Assembly: GCA_005405945.1 (NCBI GenBank)
Contig: BJHW01000002.1
Location: forward strand, 744,001 to 808,000
Direction of reading: 5' to 3'
DNA: 64,000 bases
Origin: Streptomyces violaceusniger
GTDB taxonomy: Bacteria > Actinomycetota > Actinomycetes > Streptomycetales > Streptomycetaceae
In this document: positions 19,327 to 29,139 of the stretch, piece after piece
Layout: each line of letters opens with the position of its first letter
Position numbering within the stretch: the stretch's first letter is position 1
Notes under the pieces: model-generated
What the model was told of the DNA's origin: nothing
Seen by the model: only the letters and a program-made list of their open reading frames with translations
Databases searched by the model: none
Program-made: the position numbers and the translations under genes

Positions 19327-20568
19327 ATGGGCCTGCTCAGCGGCTACCGTGTCATCGAGGTGTCGATGCTGCTCAACGGCGCGTCCACCGCGATGATGCT
19401 GGCCGACCTCGGCGCGGACGTGATCAAGGTCGAAAGCCCCCGGCTCGGCGACTATCTGCGCATCGACGAGACCCGGTACCTGCACGAGCAGGCCAACCGC
19501 AACAAACGCAGCGTGGCCGTCGACCTCACCACCGGTGCCGGGCAGGAGATCCTGCGCCGCCTGCTGACCGGGGCGGATGTGCTGGTCACCAACGCCACCG
19601 GCGACCGCCCGGCCAAGCTGGGCCTGTCCTACGAGCAGGTGCGGGCCCACCGCCCGGACATCGTCTACTGCCAGAACACCGGCTTCGGCGCCACCGGACC
19701 GTACGCGGATCTGCCCGTCCACGGCCAGATGATGGACGCGCTCGCCGGCGCCCGGCCGGTCACCCTGGACGAGGACGGCCTCACCCGGCCCGCCGAGGAC
19801 GGGGGAGGCGCCTGGCCGAGCCTGCGGATCGGCGGCGAGGGCACCGCCACGGGAGCGGTCTACGCGGCCTTCCACATCGCCGCCGCCCTGGCCCAACGGG
19901 AGCGGACCGGGCGCGGCTGCCGCCTCGACGTGTCCGCGGCCACCGCCGTCGTCGCCAGCGCCTGGACCGCGGTGGCCGCGCTGCTCAACCAGCCGGAGGC
20001 CGCCGCGGCGGTGGCGGACCCGGCCCAGCGCCGCGGCGTCGCCCGGTACCAGTGGTACGAGACGGCCGATCACAAGTTCGTGCTGTTCTGCCCGGAGGAG
20101 CGCAAGTTCTGGACCGCCTTCCTGGCCTTGGTCGGCCGTCCCGACCTGGTCGACCGAGTCCACGGCGAGGATCTGCGCCGCGAGGTGCAGGGCATCATGC
20201 GGACGCGGACCCAGGCCGAGTGGATGCGCATCGCGGTCGAGCACCGGCTGCCCATCGGCCCGGCGCACGAGGGGATCGAGGAGGTGGCGGCCGATCCCCA
20301 GATCGTGGCGCGCGGAGTGCTGATCGAGGGCCGGGACGCGGCGGGCGGCGCGGTCGTCCACGTCGGCGGGCCGGTCCTGGTGGACGGCGCGGGCACGCCC
20401 GTGCCCCGGCCGGCGCCGGGGCACGGGGCGGACACCGAGGCGGTGCTGCGCGAACTGGGCTACGACACGGACCAGATCCGCGGGCTGGCCGAGGGCCGCG
20501 TCACCACGGCGGAGGAGCGGGACGACGGCTTCATCGCGCGGAATGTGCACGGGCGGATTGAGAGCTGA
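19327..20568 (+). CDS. Class III CoA-transferase (CaiB/BaiF family)
   Basis: A 413-residue family III CoA-transferase starting MGLLSGYRVIEVS after a GGAAGGG ribosome site. Motifs are ADLGADVIKVESPRLGD, NRNKRSVAVDL and an Asp-containing central region typical of formyl-CoA/carnitine CoA-transferases. It moves CoA between acyl chains without free intermediates. It follows the carboxyltransferase and is likely co-transcribed with it from the promoter at ~17730. Confidence 0.9.
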   Translation: MGLLSGYRVIEVSMLLNGASTAMMLADLGADVIKVESPRLGDYLRIDETRYLHEQANRNKRSVAVDLTTGAGQEILRRLLTGADVLVTNATGDRPAKLGLSYEQVRAHRPDIVYCQNTGFGATGPYADLPVHGQMMDALAGARPVTLDEDGLTRPAEDGGGAWPSLRIGGEGTATGAVYAAFHIAAALAQRERTGRGCRLDVSAATAVVASAWTAVAALLNQPEAAAAVADPAQRRGVARYQWYETADHKFVLFCPEERKFWTAFLALVGRPDLVDRVHGEDLRREVQGIMRTRTQAEWMRIAVEHRLPIGPAHEGIEEVAADPQIVARGVLIEGRDAAGGAVVHVGGPVLVDGAGTPVPRPAPGHGADTEAVLRELGYDTDQIRGLAEGRVTTAEERDDGFIARNVHGRIES

Positions 20569-20574
20569 GGCCTC

Positions 20575-20619
20575 CCCGGACGGGCGCGCGGCGTGCCCTG
20601 CCCGGCCGGGGTGTCCGGG
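20575..20619. terminator. Candidate bidirectional terminator
   Basis: CCCGGAC (20575-20581) is the inverse of GTCCGGG (20613-20619), with a GC-rich loop of 31 bases between. It lies between the converging CoA-transferase and beta-propeller genes. Evidence is position and pairing only. Confidence 0.3.
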
Positions 20620-21704
20620 TCACAGACCGGGCACGGCCACCACCGAGACCGTGCAGTCCCCGGAGGCGTGCCGACCATGATGTCGGCGACCATGAGCGCC
20701 GGTTCGCCGTCCAGACAGCGGGGGTAGACCACGTTGAGATCGGCCGGCATACGGGTGGGAAGCCCCGCGGCCGTGACGATCCCGTGTGCGCCGTCGGCGG
20801 TGAAGGCGTGGATCTCGTTCTTCAGGGGCGCGGTCACGAACACCGTGCCGCGCCGGCTCACGCACACACCGTCCATCTCCCCGATGTCGCGCCAGCGCGG
20901 CGGCGGCTGCGCCCCCGACTCGAACGCGCTCATCGGCAGCCGGTAGACCCCGCCGCCCACCGGGTCCACCGGCGAGCAGCTGACGGCCCAGCACGCCCCG
21001 TCGACGGGCGACACCGCGCAGCCGTTGACATAGCCGGGCATGACCACACGGGAGACGGACTCCGCGGCGCCGGGCTCCTCGCGCACCAGCGGACCGAGCG
21101 CCGCGGCCGGGATGCGGTAGACCGCGGGCGACACCGGCGGTGGCGCGGCCGGGTCCGTGGCGGGGTTGGTGTGCGGGCAGTCCGCGACGTAGAAGTTCCC
21201 GGCGGAGTCGATGGCGAGCCCGTTCGGCATCTCGAGCGGCTCGAACCGCTCGCCGATCGCCGACCCTTTCCAGAGGGGGATCCGGCCGCGGATCTCACCG
21301 GTCATCGGGTCGAACCCGATCACCTGCGGGGCGACGTCCGCGGGCCCTGAGCCGTCCGGGCGGGCCACCGGCTTGCCGTCGGCGACGGTGAAGGCGGTGC
21401 CGCTGGGGAACACCTCCGTGTCGGTGCGCAGGATGTCGCAGCCGAGCGTGGTGGTGAGCCCGCCGATCAGCGTCCGTTCCGTCACGGACACCTCGCCCTC
21501 CGGGCTGATACGGGCCCGGGTGATGAACGCCTCGCCCTGGAGGTAGACCAGCCCCTGACTCTCGCGGAACCACGGAAAGCCCACGTCCAGGCGGCAGTTG
21601 CCGAAGACGAACGTCTCGCCGTCGTCGAGCATCTCGGCGCTCTCCGGGTTCGTACAGCCCTCGACGACTCCGAGGACGGTGCCGGTGAACCGGTCGTCTG
21701 GCAT
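20620..21704 (-). CDS. SMP-30-like beta-propeller protein (frame broken near 20667)
   Basis: About 361 residues, starting MPDDRFTGTVLGVVEG after an AGAAGGG ribosome site. Repeated propeller elements include MPNGLAIDSAGNFYVADCPH, VNGCAVSPVDGACWAVS and MDGVCVSRRGTVFVTAP. These resemble SMP-30/gluconolactonase repeats, which bind a divalent metal and often hydrolyse lactones. The last 16 residues (SGDCTVSVVAVPGL) need one base added near 20667. It is a second protein of this kind in the island and shares a leftward unit with an alpha/beta hydrolase. Confidence 0.7.
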
Positions 21705-21805
21705 GGACGTGCCCTTCTGAGAGTTCCTGATGCTCGCTGATGCCGCGAACGATTCCTGACGGTGCGAACGACGAATGGTGCGAACGATGGGTGCGCGGCC
21801 CGGAA

Positions 21806-22771
21806 TCAGGGCCGGGGCGACGCCTCGCGGACCGGATGCAGGGCCCGCCGCAGCGCGCTGGTGATCTCCGCGTCGCAGCGCCGCGAGACGTCCGCGGCCG
21901 GGACGAGGACCTCGAAGCCGTGCGGGGCGCCCGGGTAGAGGTGGAGTGCGGTGTCGACACCCGCGGCGAGCAGCCGGGTCGCGTACGCCACGCTCTCGTC
22001 GCGGAACAGGTCGGCGCCGCCGACCAGAACGCAAGCGGGCGGGAGCCCGGTCAGGTCGTCGGCGCGGGCCGGGGCGGCGTACCCGGGCACGTCCGCGCCG
22101 CCGGCCTTCGGACCGAGGTAGGCGCGCCAGCCGAGCGTGGTGGCCGCCCTGCCCCACACCGCGGCGCCGTCCCAGCGGCTCGACGGGGTGGTCTGCCGGT
22201 CGTCCAGCATCGGGTAGATGAGCAACTGGTGGACGAGGGACGGGCCGCCGCGGTCGCGGGCGAACAGCGTGAGCGCGGCCGCGAGACCCGCCCCCGCGCT
22301 CGACCCGGCGACCACGACGCGTTCCCGGTCGATGCCGAGCCGCTCCGCGTGCTCCACCGTCCACTCCAGGCCCGCGTAGCAGTCCAACAGCGGGTGAGGA
22401 TACGGGTGTTCGGGGGCCAGCCGGTACTCGACGGACACCACGACGCAGTCCAGCACCTCGACCCAGCGGCTGAGCCGGGCGTCGGCAGTGAGGGCGGATC
22501 CGGAGATGTAGCCACCGCCGTGGATCCAGTACACGCAGGGCCGCGCGGCCGACGGCGACGCCCCGGCGCCCGGCGGCGTGTACACGCGCACCCGCACCAG
22601 GTCGTCCACGCTCTCGTCCCGGAAGACGGTGGTGGTCGCGGGGAGAGGCGGCTCGGGGAGCCGTGCACGAGCGGCCCGCCGGGCGGGGATCGTCGCCAGG
22701 GTCCACTTGTCGAAGTCGAACGTGTCCGGCGGGAGTTCGGCCAGCACCGCGGCGATGTCGGGGTCGTGCAC
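21806..22771 (-). CDS. Alpha/beta hydrolase, hormone-sensitive-lipase type
   Basis: A 321-residue esterase/lipase. It contains the oxyanion motif YWIHGGGYISG, the nucleophile GSSAGAG, the LVGGADLFRDES acid region and the catalytic histidine in GAPHGFE. It probably hydrolyses a small ester or lactone. The GTG at 22771 is used. An ATG at 22798 lies in a neighbouring frame and would read MRVTDPERG into the same protein if one base were missing near 22772, so the true start may be there. The palindrome at 22801-22815 is immediately upstream. Confidence 0.87.
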   Translation of the reverse strand: MHDPDIAAVLAELPPDTFDFDKWTLATIPARRAARARLPEPPLPATTTVFRDESVDDLVRVRVYTPPGAGASPSAARPCVYWIHGGGYISGSALTADARLSRWVEVLDCVVVSVEYRLAPEHPYPHPLLDCYAGLEWTVEHAERLGIDRERVVVAGSSAGAGLAAALTLFARDRGGPSLVHQLLIYPMLDDRQTTPSSRWDGAAVWGRAATTLGWRAYLGPKAGGADVPGYAAPARADDLTGLPPACVLVGGADLFRDESVAYATRLLAAGVDTALHLYPGAPHGFEVLVPAADVSRRCDAEITSALRRALHPVREASPRP

Positions 22772-22800
22772 CCGCGCTCGGGATCCGTCACTCTCATGAA

Positions 22801-22815
22801 TTTAGGATACTCTAT
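22801..22815. promoter_or_regulatory. Palindromic operator-like site 3
   Basis: TTTAGGATACTCTAT holds the core AGGATACT at 22804-22811. It lies between the leftward hydrolase/propeller unit and the rightward alcohol dehydrogenase. Confidence 0.7.
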
Positions 22816-22859
22816 ACGGTGTTGCGGTGACCAGAGCCGTGATCCGGGGAGGAGCGCCG

Positions 22860-23924
22860 ATGAGGATCTACGCCTTTGAGGAAGCGGGCGGTGCCGCGTG
22901 CGAGTCGACGGTGGAGACGCCCGAGCCGACCGGGCACGAGGTGCTGCTGCGGCTGACGCACAGCGGCGTCTGCCACTCCGATGTCCACATCCGGGACGGC
23001 ATCGGCTCCGGCGCCCTCCGGTACCCGGTCGTGGCCGGGCACGAGATGGCGGGCGAGGTCGTCGCCGTCGGCCCGGAAGTGACCGGTGCCCGGGAAGGGG
23101 ACGTCCGCCTGGTCTACCCCTGGCTCGGCTGCGGTGCGTGCGCGTCATGCCGGGCGGGCGAGGACGACCGGTGCGCCGAGCACCGCTTCCTCGGTGTGCA
23201 CCGGTTCGGCGGCTATGCCGAGGCCGTGCTCGTACCGCATGAGCGCTATCTGCTGGACATCGAGGGTCTGGACCGGGGGTGGGCCGCCACTCTCGCCTGT
23301 TCCGGTCTGACCGCCTACTCGGCGGTGGCCAAGGCGCTGGGCGGACACCCGGACGACTCGCGCGACTCGGACGACTCGCGCGACTCGGACGAGGAGATCG
23401 TGGTCATCGGCGCCGGCGGGGTGGGGCTGATGGGCATCGCCGTGCTCACCGCGCTCGGCCGGCGCCGGATCACCGCCGTCGACGTCAACGACGAACGCCT
23501 GGGCCTCGCCCGCGGTCTCGGGGCGGCCCGTACCGTGGGCAGCGGCTCCGGCGGTGACGCCCGGGCCGCGCTCCTCGATGCCACGGGCGGCGGCGCGGCG
23601 GGCGTGGTCGACTTCGTGAACAGCGGTGAGACGGCCCGGCTCGGCTTCGACGTCCTGCGCCGCGATGGCAGGCTGATCCAAGTCGGCCTGTTCGGCGGGG
23701 AGCTGACCCTGCCGACCGCCCTGATGCCGTCCAAGCGGCTCACCCTGCGCGGCAGCTTCGTCGGCTCGCTCGCCGAGCTCGGCGAGGTCGTCGCCCTGGC
23801 CAGATCCGGACGGCTGCCGCAGACCCCGATCGTCACCCGGCCGCTCACCGCAGATGGCGTCAACGCGGCGCTTGAGGGGCTGGCCCGCGGAACGGTCCCG
23901 GGGCGCGTGGTCCTCACACCATGA
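22860..23924 (+). CDS. Zinc-dependent alcohol dehydrogenase (MDR family)
   Basis: A 354-residue medium-chain dehydrogenase starting MRIYAFEEAGG after GGGGAGGA. Zinc and catalytic residues are visible in GVCHSDVH, GHEMAGEV and the structural-zinc cysteines CGACASCRAGEDDRC. The NAD motif is GAGGVGLMG. It is a close paralogue of the gene at 49873-50910. It differs by an Asp/Ser/Arg-rich insert (DDSRDSDDSRDSDEE) between the two domains, made by an 18-base tandem repeat. It would oxidise an alcohol to the ketone or aldehyde used by the island's other enzymes. Confidence 0.92.
   Translation: MRIYAFEEAGGAACESTVETPEPTGHEVLLRLTHSGVCHSDVHIRDGIGSGALRYPVVAGHEMAGEVVAVGPEVTGAREGDVRLVYPWLGCGACASCRAGEDDRCAEHRFLGVHRFGGYAEAVLVPHERYLLDIEGLDRGWAATLACSGLTAYSAVAKALGGHPDDSRDSDDSRDSDEEIVVIGAGGVGLMGIAVLTALGRRRITAVDVNDERLGLARGLGAARTVGSGSGGDARAALLDATGGGAAGVVDFVNSGETARLGFDVLRRDGRLIQVGLFGGELTLPTALMPSKRLTLRGSFVGSLAELGEVVALARSGRLPQTPIVTRPLTADGVNAALEGLARGTVPGRVVLTP
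23352..23387 (+). repeat. 18-base tandem repeat inside the dehydrogenase gene
   Basis: Two exact copies of GACGACTCGCGCGACTCG lie at 23352-23369 and 23370-23387. They encode two DDSRDS units in the linker between the catalytic and nucleotide-binding domains. The paralogue at 49873 lacks them. Confidence 0.9.
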
Positions 23925-23953
23925 GGAAGGGGCCGGAGGGCCGGGATATCGGA

Positions 23954-25531
23954 CTACCGTGTGCGCTCCGGCAGGCGGACGGAGCGCCGCGGGTCGTGCA
24001 GGGCCCGCAGGCGCTTCTTGTCGACCTTGGGGCCGTTGGCCGGCAGCGCGTCGACGAACTCGTACCACCGGGGGCGCTTGTACGGCGCGAGGCGCTCCAG
24101 GCACCAGGCGTCGAGCGACTCGGCCCCGATGCCACCGCGGCCGGTCCCGGCACCTGTGCCACCGCCCTCGGCCGCGGCACCACCGCCGTCGGCGACGACG
24201 ACCGCCTTGACGCCCTCGCCCCACCGCTCGTCCGGCACACCGATCACCGCGCAGTCGCGAACGCGCGGATGTTGCCGCAGCACCTGCTCCACCTCGACGC
24301 TGTACACGTTCTCACCGCCGGTCTTCACCATGTCCTTCAGGCGGTCGAGCATGTAGAGGTAGCCGTCCTCGTCCGCGCGCATCACATCGCCGGTGTGCAG
24401 CCAGCCTCCGCGCAGGGTCTGCTCCGTGGCCTCGGACATGCCCCAGTACTGGGACATCACGCTCGCGCCGCGCAGCACCAGCTCTCCCGCCGCCCCGGGC
24501 CCGAGCGGATGGTCGCCGGGGTCGACCACCGCGGCGCGGAAGCCGATCAGCGGTCGGCCCACGGTGCCGGGGCGGGCGATCTCCTCGGCGCGGCTGCTGG
24601 TGGTGGCGAAGTTGCCGGCCTCGGTGGATCCGTAGATGCCGACGTAGTCGGCGTGCGGGATCCGCTCGTACAGCTCCCGGTGCTCGGCGGGGGTGTGCTT
24701 GCCGGCCTGTCCGGTGAGCAGACGCAGCGAGTGGGCATGGGTGGCGCTCATCGGGTGCCGGGCCGCCTGGACGACGCCGCCGCCGACGAACGTGCCGATG
24801 GTGACGCCATGACGGGCCACCAGCTCCCACGTCTCGTCAAGGGAGCGGCCGGATCCGAAGACCACCCGCCCGCCTACGGACAGCACCGACATGGCCGTGC
24901 CCAGCCCCGCCACATGAAAGAACGGGCCCGCGCCGAAGTGCGTGTCCGCCTCGGTCAGGCCGAGCCCGGTCACCAGGTTCGTGGCCGAGGCCACCCACGC
25001 CCGCTGGGAGAGGACACAGCCTTTCGGCCGGCCGGTCGTGCCGGAGGTGTAGAGCTGGATGAAGGGGTCGCCGGGGTCGGGGCGCGGCGCCCCGACGGGA
25101 GCCGGTTCGAGCGTGGTGAACCGGCGGCGGTGGCCGTCGTCCAGCACGACGGTCGGCAGGCCGAACGCGCCCGCGTCCGCCGCCAGTTGGTGGCAGCCGG
25201 GATCCACGACGACCAGCCGGGTGCCGGAGTCCTCCAGCTGATAGCGGACCGAGGGGGCGTCGAGCCGGGTGTTGAGCAGGACGACCACGACACCGCACAG
25301 CGAGGCCCCGTAGAGCAGCCCGAGGTACTCCGGACCGTTGCCCGCGAGGATGGCGACCCGGTCGCCACCGCGCAGCCCGGCCTCGTGCAGCAGCCGCTGC
25401 CAGCGCCGGGCGTCGTCGGCGAGTTGGCCGTATGTGACCTGCCGTCGGTCGGCCGTGAGCGCCACCCGCCGGGCCAGCCGGGGCGAGGCCCCGGCCGTGA
25501 CGAGATCGGCGGCCAGCAGCCCGGCGCTCAC
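23954..25531 (-). CDS. AMP-forming acyl-CoA ligase
   Basis: A 525-residue adenylate-forming ligase with P-loop LYTSGTTGRPKGCVL, YGSTEAGNF, hinge DRLKDMVKTGGENVYSVEVE and the C-terminal lysine in NGPKVDKKRL. A glycine-rich stretch (GGGAAAEGGGTGAGTGRGG) sits in the small C-terminal domain. The GTG at 25531 is chosen because its GTGA overlaps the restored P450 stop and the N-terminus SAGLLAADLV is family-like. It activates an acid to its CoA ester. Confidence 0.9.
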   Translation of the reverse strand: MSAGLLAADLVTAGASPRLARRVALTADRRQVTYGQLADDARRWQRLLHEAGLRGGDRVAILAGNGPEYLGLLYGASLCGVVVVLLNTRLDAPSVRYQLEDSGTRLVVVDPGCHQLAADAGAFGLPTVVLDDGHRRRFTTLEPAPVGAPRPDPGDPFIQLYTSGTTGRPKGCVLSQRAWVASATNLVTGLGLTEADTHFGAGPFFHVAGLGTAMSVLSVGGRVVFGSGRSLDETWELVARHGVTIGTFVGGGVVQAARHPMSATHAHSLRLLTGQAGKHTPAEHRELYERIPHADYVGIYGSTEAGNFATTSSRAEEIARPGTVGRPLIGFRAAVVDPGDHPLGPGAAGELVLRGASVMSQYWGMSEATEQTLRGGWLHTGDVMRADEDGYLYMLDRLKDMVKTGGENVYSVEVEQVLRQHPRVRDCAVIGVPDERWGEGVKAVVVADGGGAAAEGGGTGAGTGRGGIGAESLDAWCLERLAPYKRPRWYEFVDALPANGPKVDKKRLRALHDPRRSVRLPERTR

Positions 25532-26759
25532 GACCGGCTTCCCACGGGCCGCCCGGGGTGAACCGCGCCGGGAGGCGGTGCCATCCGTTGACGGTGCCGA
25601 TGTTGGAGTAGCGCTCCGCGCCGTCGGCCAGCCTGTAGTCCGGCATCCGCCGCAGCACCTCGCGCACCACCACCGCGAACTCGGCGCGGGCCAGGTTCGC
25701 CCCGATGCAGCGGTGCTGTCCGACACCGAAGCCGGTGTGCCGGTTGGGGGACCGGTCGGGGACGACCTCCTCGGGGCGTTCGAAGACCTCCGGATCGTGG
25801 TTGGCAGCCGCCCAGCTGAGGAAGATGCGGTCGCCGCGGCGCAGCGGGCAGCCGCCGAGCTCGGTGTCGGCGGTGACCGTGCGGGCGAACCCCTGTACCG
25901 GGCTCGTGTAGCGCAGCATCTCCTCGCAGAACGCGCTCATGTACGTCTCGTCGTCCGCGAGGCGGGCGCGGAGTTCGGGGTGCTGGTCGAGGTGGACCAG
26001 GGCGCTCGCGATGAGCGCGGTGGTGGTGTCGATGCCGCCGCCGAGCGTCGTGGTGACGATCGAGGCCACCTCGTCGTCGGTGAGCCCGCGGCCGTCGATG
26101 TCGGCCTGGGTGAGCAGGGTGAGGAGGTCGTCCCGGGGGTTCTCCCGGCGGTCGGCGATCTCGTCGCCGACCGCCGCGGCGATGGCGTGGATCAGGGCGA
26201 GTGCCTCATCGTGCCCCGGGGTGCCCGGGGCGTGGGCGACCAGGCCGTGGAAGGCCCGCGCGTACCGCTCCCAGTCCTCCAGCGGCAGCCCCACGATCAG
26301 GAGGGTCACCATCGCGGGGACCGGGCTCGCCAGGTCCTCCACGAAGTCGATCTCGCCGGTCTCGATCACCCGGTCCACGCACCAGGCCGCGAGGCGCTCG
26401 AAGTCGGGAACCAGCTCCGCGACCGCCTTTGGGGTGAAGGCGGGGTTCATGACCCTTCGGTACGCGCGCAGTTCGGGCGGGTCCACCTCGACCGGGAGCA
26501 GGCCCAGCGTCGGCTCGGCGGGGATGACGACCCCGGTGTGGTCCAGGCCGCCGTGGCGTCCCTTCCTGGAGGAGAAGGTGGCGGCGTCCCGGCCCGCCGC
26601 GAAGGTCTCGGCGTACGCCGAGGTCACCCAGAAGCCGTCGTGGGCCTCGGTCCACGCCACCGGACACCGGGCGCGGAGCGAGCGGTTCACCTCATGGGGG
26701 TCGGCGGCGTACCGCGGTGAGAGATGGTCGAACTCGACGACCGGTGGGTCCGTCGTCAT
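25528..26759 (-). CDS. Cytochrome P450 (frame broken near 25550)
   Basis: A soluble bacterial P450 of ~410 residues. Motifs are the I-helix GGGIDTTT, the K-helix EEMLRYTSP (ExxR) and the haem loop FGVGQHRCIG with its cysteine ligand near residue 350. The open frame continues into the next gene. One added base in the GGGCGGCCCGTGGG stretch near 25550 gives a stop at 25528-25530 that overlaps the ligase GTG as GTGA. It is a monooxygenase needing ferredoxin partners, none of which is in the window. It shares a leftward operon with an aldehyde dehydrogenase and a CoA ligase. Confidence 0.92.
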
Positions 26760-26834
26760 GGGTGCACACTCCCGTCGGTTCGATCACTTCGATCAGTTCG
26801 ATGAAGAGGAAGGGCTCGATCGGGATCGGCCCGG

Positions 26835-28301
26835 TCAGCTCGATCGGCTCGACGCGAAGGGGGAGAAGCCGTCGGGCAGCGCGACGGCCTTGGTCTCCAG
26901 GTAGCTTTCGAGGCCCTCCCGGCCGCCCTCGCGTCCGAGGCCGGACTGCTTGTAGCCGCCGAACGGCACCCCCGCGTCCGTGCCGTAGCGGTTCACGCCG
27001 TACGTACCCGCGCGGACGCGGCGGGCGACCTCGAAGCCACGGGCCGGGTCCGCGGTGTACACCGCGCCCGCGAGGCCGAAGTCCGTGTCGTTGGCGATCG
27101 CGACGGCCTCGTCCAGGTCGTCGTAGGCGAGGAACGAGGTGACCGGGCCGAAGATCTCCTCGCGGGCGATCCGCATACGGTTGTCCACGTCGGCGAAGAC
27201 CGTCGGCTCGACGTACCAGCCCTTGGGCAGATGGCCGGGCCGTCCACCGCCGAGAACCAGAGTGGCTCCCTCGGCGCGCCCGGCCTCGACGTACCCCTCG
27301 ACCCGTTCGCGCTGCCGCTCGGCGATCAGCGGCCCGTAGTAGGTGTCGGGGTCGAAGGGGTCACCGACCTTGAGAGCGCGTACGGCATCACAGAAGGTGT
27401 CCACCAGCTCCGTCTGACGGGCCCGGGGACCAGGACACGGGACTGGAGCAGGCACATCTGCCCGAGAGCATCGTCGCCATCGGGAGCAACTGCCCGACGG
27501 CGGTGGCCGCGTCGGCGTCGTCGAGGATGATCGCGGCCGACTTCCCGCCGAGCTCCAGGCTGACCCGCTTGATCCGCCGGGCGCACTCTCCCATGATCCA
27601 CTTTCCGGCGTCGGTGCTGCCGGTGAAGGCCACCTTGTCGACCCCGGGGTGGGTCACCAGCCCGCGCCCGGTCTCGCGGTCCCCCGCGAGGATGCTCAGC
27701 ACCCCCTCGGGCAGGCCCGCCGCCGTGCAGACCTCGGCCAGGACGGCGAAGGCCAGCGGTGTCTCCGGCGGGGGCTTGCAGACGAAGGTGCAGCCGGCCG
27801 CGAGCGCGGGGGCGAGCTTCATCAGCGCGAGGACCAGGGGCCCGTTCCACGGGACGATGCCGGCGACCACCCCGACGGGCTCCTTGAGGACCGCGGCGCG
27901 CGACTGGACGCCGTCCCGGGTCTCGTGGAACGCGTAACCCTCGGCGAGATCGGCGTAGAACCGGAGGTGGGGTATCGCCCCGAGCACCTGAGAGGCGCGG
28001 CTGATGGAGATCGGCGTGGCGTTCTCGGCGGTGATGGTCTCGGCGAGTTCACCGGCGCGCGCCTCGAGCCCGTCGGCGATGCGGCGCAGTACCGCCGCGC
28101 GTTCCGCGGGCTCCGTGTGCGGCCAGGGGCCGTTGTCGAACGCCTCGCGGGCGGCCAGGACGGCGCGGTCGACATCCTCTGCGGAGGGTGCGGGAACGCG
28201 TCCCACCACCTCCTCGGTGGACGGTGAGACGACCAGATACGTGGCGTCCGTCTCGGGCTTGACCCATCGGCCCCGATGAACAACGCGTCTTGAGTGATCA
28301 T
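26835..28301 (-). CDS. Aldehyde dehydrogenase (frame broken near 28275, 27465 and 27425)
   Basis: An NAD(P)-dependent aldehyde dehydrogenase of ~489 residues once three single-base losses are repaired. It starts MITQDALFIG at 28301 after GGGAG. Motifs are VPWNGPLVLALMKLAPALAAG, FTGSTDAGK, LELGGKSAAI (catalytic Glu), GQMCLLQSRVLVP (catalytic Cys) and EEIFGPV. Two of the breaks flank the active-site cysteine. It oxidises an aldehyde to the acid used by the neighbouring ligase. The promoter is probably at the palindrome ~22 bases upstream. Confidence 0.88.
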
Positions 28302-28320
28302 GCTGCGCACTCCCAGGTAT

Positions 28321-28335
28321 TTAAGTGCACTCTAT
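28321..28335. promoter_or_regulatory. Palindromic operator-like site 4
   Basis: TTAAGTGCACTCTAT has the core AGTGCACT at 28324-28331. It lies 20 bases before the aldehyde dehydrogenase start and overlaps the stop codon of the upstream ABM/SnoaL gene. Confidence 0.7.
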
Positions 28336-29108
28336 TGCGGTCGGGTGGCGTTGCCAAGCTCCCAGAGGATCCGGCATGTGTGCGAGCCGAACCGCCATCC
28401 GCCGGGCCCGCGCACCAGGTCGAAGGCGAAGGTGCCGCCGTAGGTGTACGGTTCCGCGTCCCTCGGCACATGGTGGGAGACGAAGGAAGCGAGTGCCGTC
28501 GCCGTGTCTCCGTCCACCCGGACGGCCATGTTGGTGACGAAGTGCTGGAGCGCGTCGAAGACTTCGAGCCGGTCGGTCAGCTCATCGATCAGCGCCTCGC
28601 ACGAGTCGAGGGTGCCGACCGTGTCCATCGTCGACCGCGCGTCGGGCAGGAAGCACGAGCGGAGCAGATCCCAGTCCTGGGTGTCGAGCGCCTTGGCGTA
28701 GTCGACGATCAGATCCTCGATCGCGAGCCGGTCGGCGAACGGGGCGGGGCCGCCCGGTGCCGGGCGGGGCTCGCCGGACGCCTTGGACCGGACGGGAATT
28801 CCCCAGATGAAATCCCGTTGTGCGGTGGCCGCGTTGACCTCGTCCAGGGTGTCGCCCTCCAGGGCGTGCGCCCGGTGGGCGTCGAAGGCGGCCCGGCTGC
28901 TGAAGACCTCGAAGCAGAAGAACTGGTCCGGATCGTCGACCGAGCGGATGAGGGTGAACAACTCCGTGGCCGTCTCCTCGTCGACCTGGGCGAACACCGG
29001 TGCGTAGGCCGCGATGAGGTCGTCGCCGCGGCCGGGGTGCGCACGGGCGCGCACGAGGCAGGCGAACTTCTCGGTCGTCTCGTCGGGTTCATCAGGTGTG
29101 GCTGACAT
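28332..29108 (-). CDS. ABM domain - SnoaL-like domain fusion protein
   Basis: A 258-residue two-domain protein. Residues ~12-90 look like an antibiotic-biosynthesis-monooxygenase (ABM) ferredoxin-like fold (FACLVRARAHPGRGDDLI, FFCFEVFSSRAAFDAH). Residues ~115-255 look like a SnoaL/NTF2-like fold (LAIEDLIVDYAKALDTQDWD, HFVTNMAVRVDGDTATA). Each family includes cofactor-free oxygenases, cyclases or hydratases, so the substrate is open. The ATG at 29108 follows GAGGAGC. It is third in a leftward operon behind a thiolase and DUF35 gene. Confidence 0.75.
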   Translation of the reverse strand: MSATPDEPDETTEKFACLVRARAHPGRGDDLIAAYAPVFAQVDEETATELFTLIRSVDDPDQFFCFEVFSSRAAFDAHRAHALEGDTLDEVNAATAQRDFIWGIPVRSKASGEPRPAPGGPAPFADRLAIEDLIVDYAKALDTQDWDLLRSCFLPDARSTMDTVGTLDSCEALIDELTDRLEVFDALQHFVTNMAVRVDGDTATALASFVSHHVPRDAEPYTYGGTFAFDLVRGPGGWRFGSHTCRILWELGNATRPQ

Positions 29109-29139
29109 GCTGCTCCTCGTGGTTGGGTGGTCGGACCGC

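Noticed and set aside
19271..20561. Extension of the carboxyltransferase frame through the next gene
   Set aside because: Past about 19270 the sequence becomes Arg/Pro/Gly-rich nonsense lying over an intact CoA-transferase in another frame. A missing base near the true stop explains it.
24837..25527. Extension of the P450 frame over the CoA ligase
   Set aside because: The P450 ends at its usual C-terminus; beyond it the frame is out of phase with a well-conserved ligase. One missing base restores a GTGA overlap.
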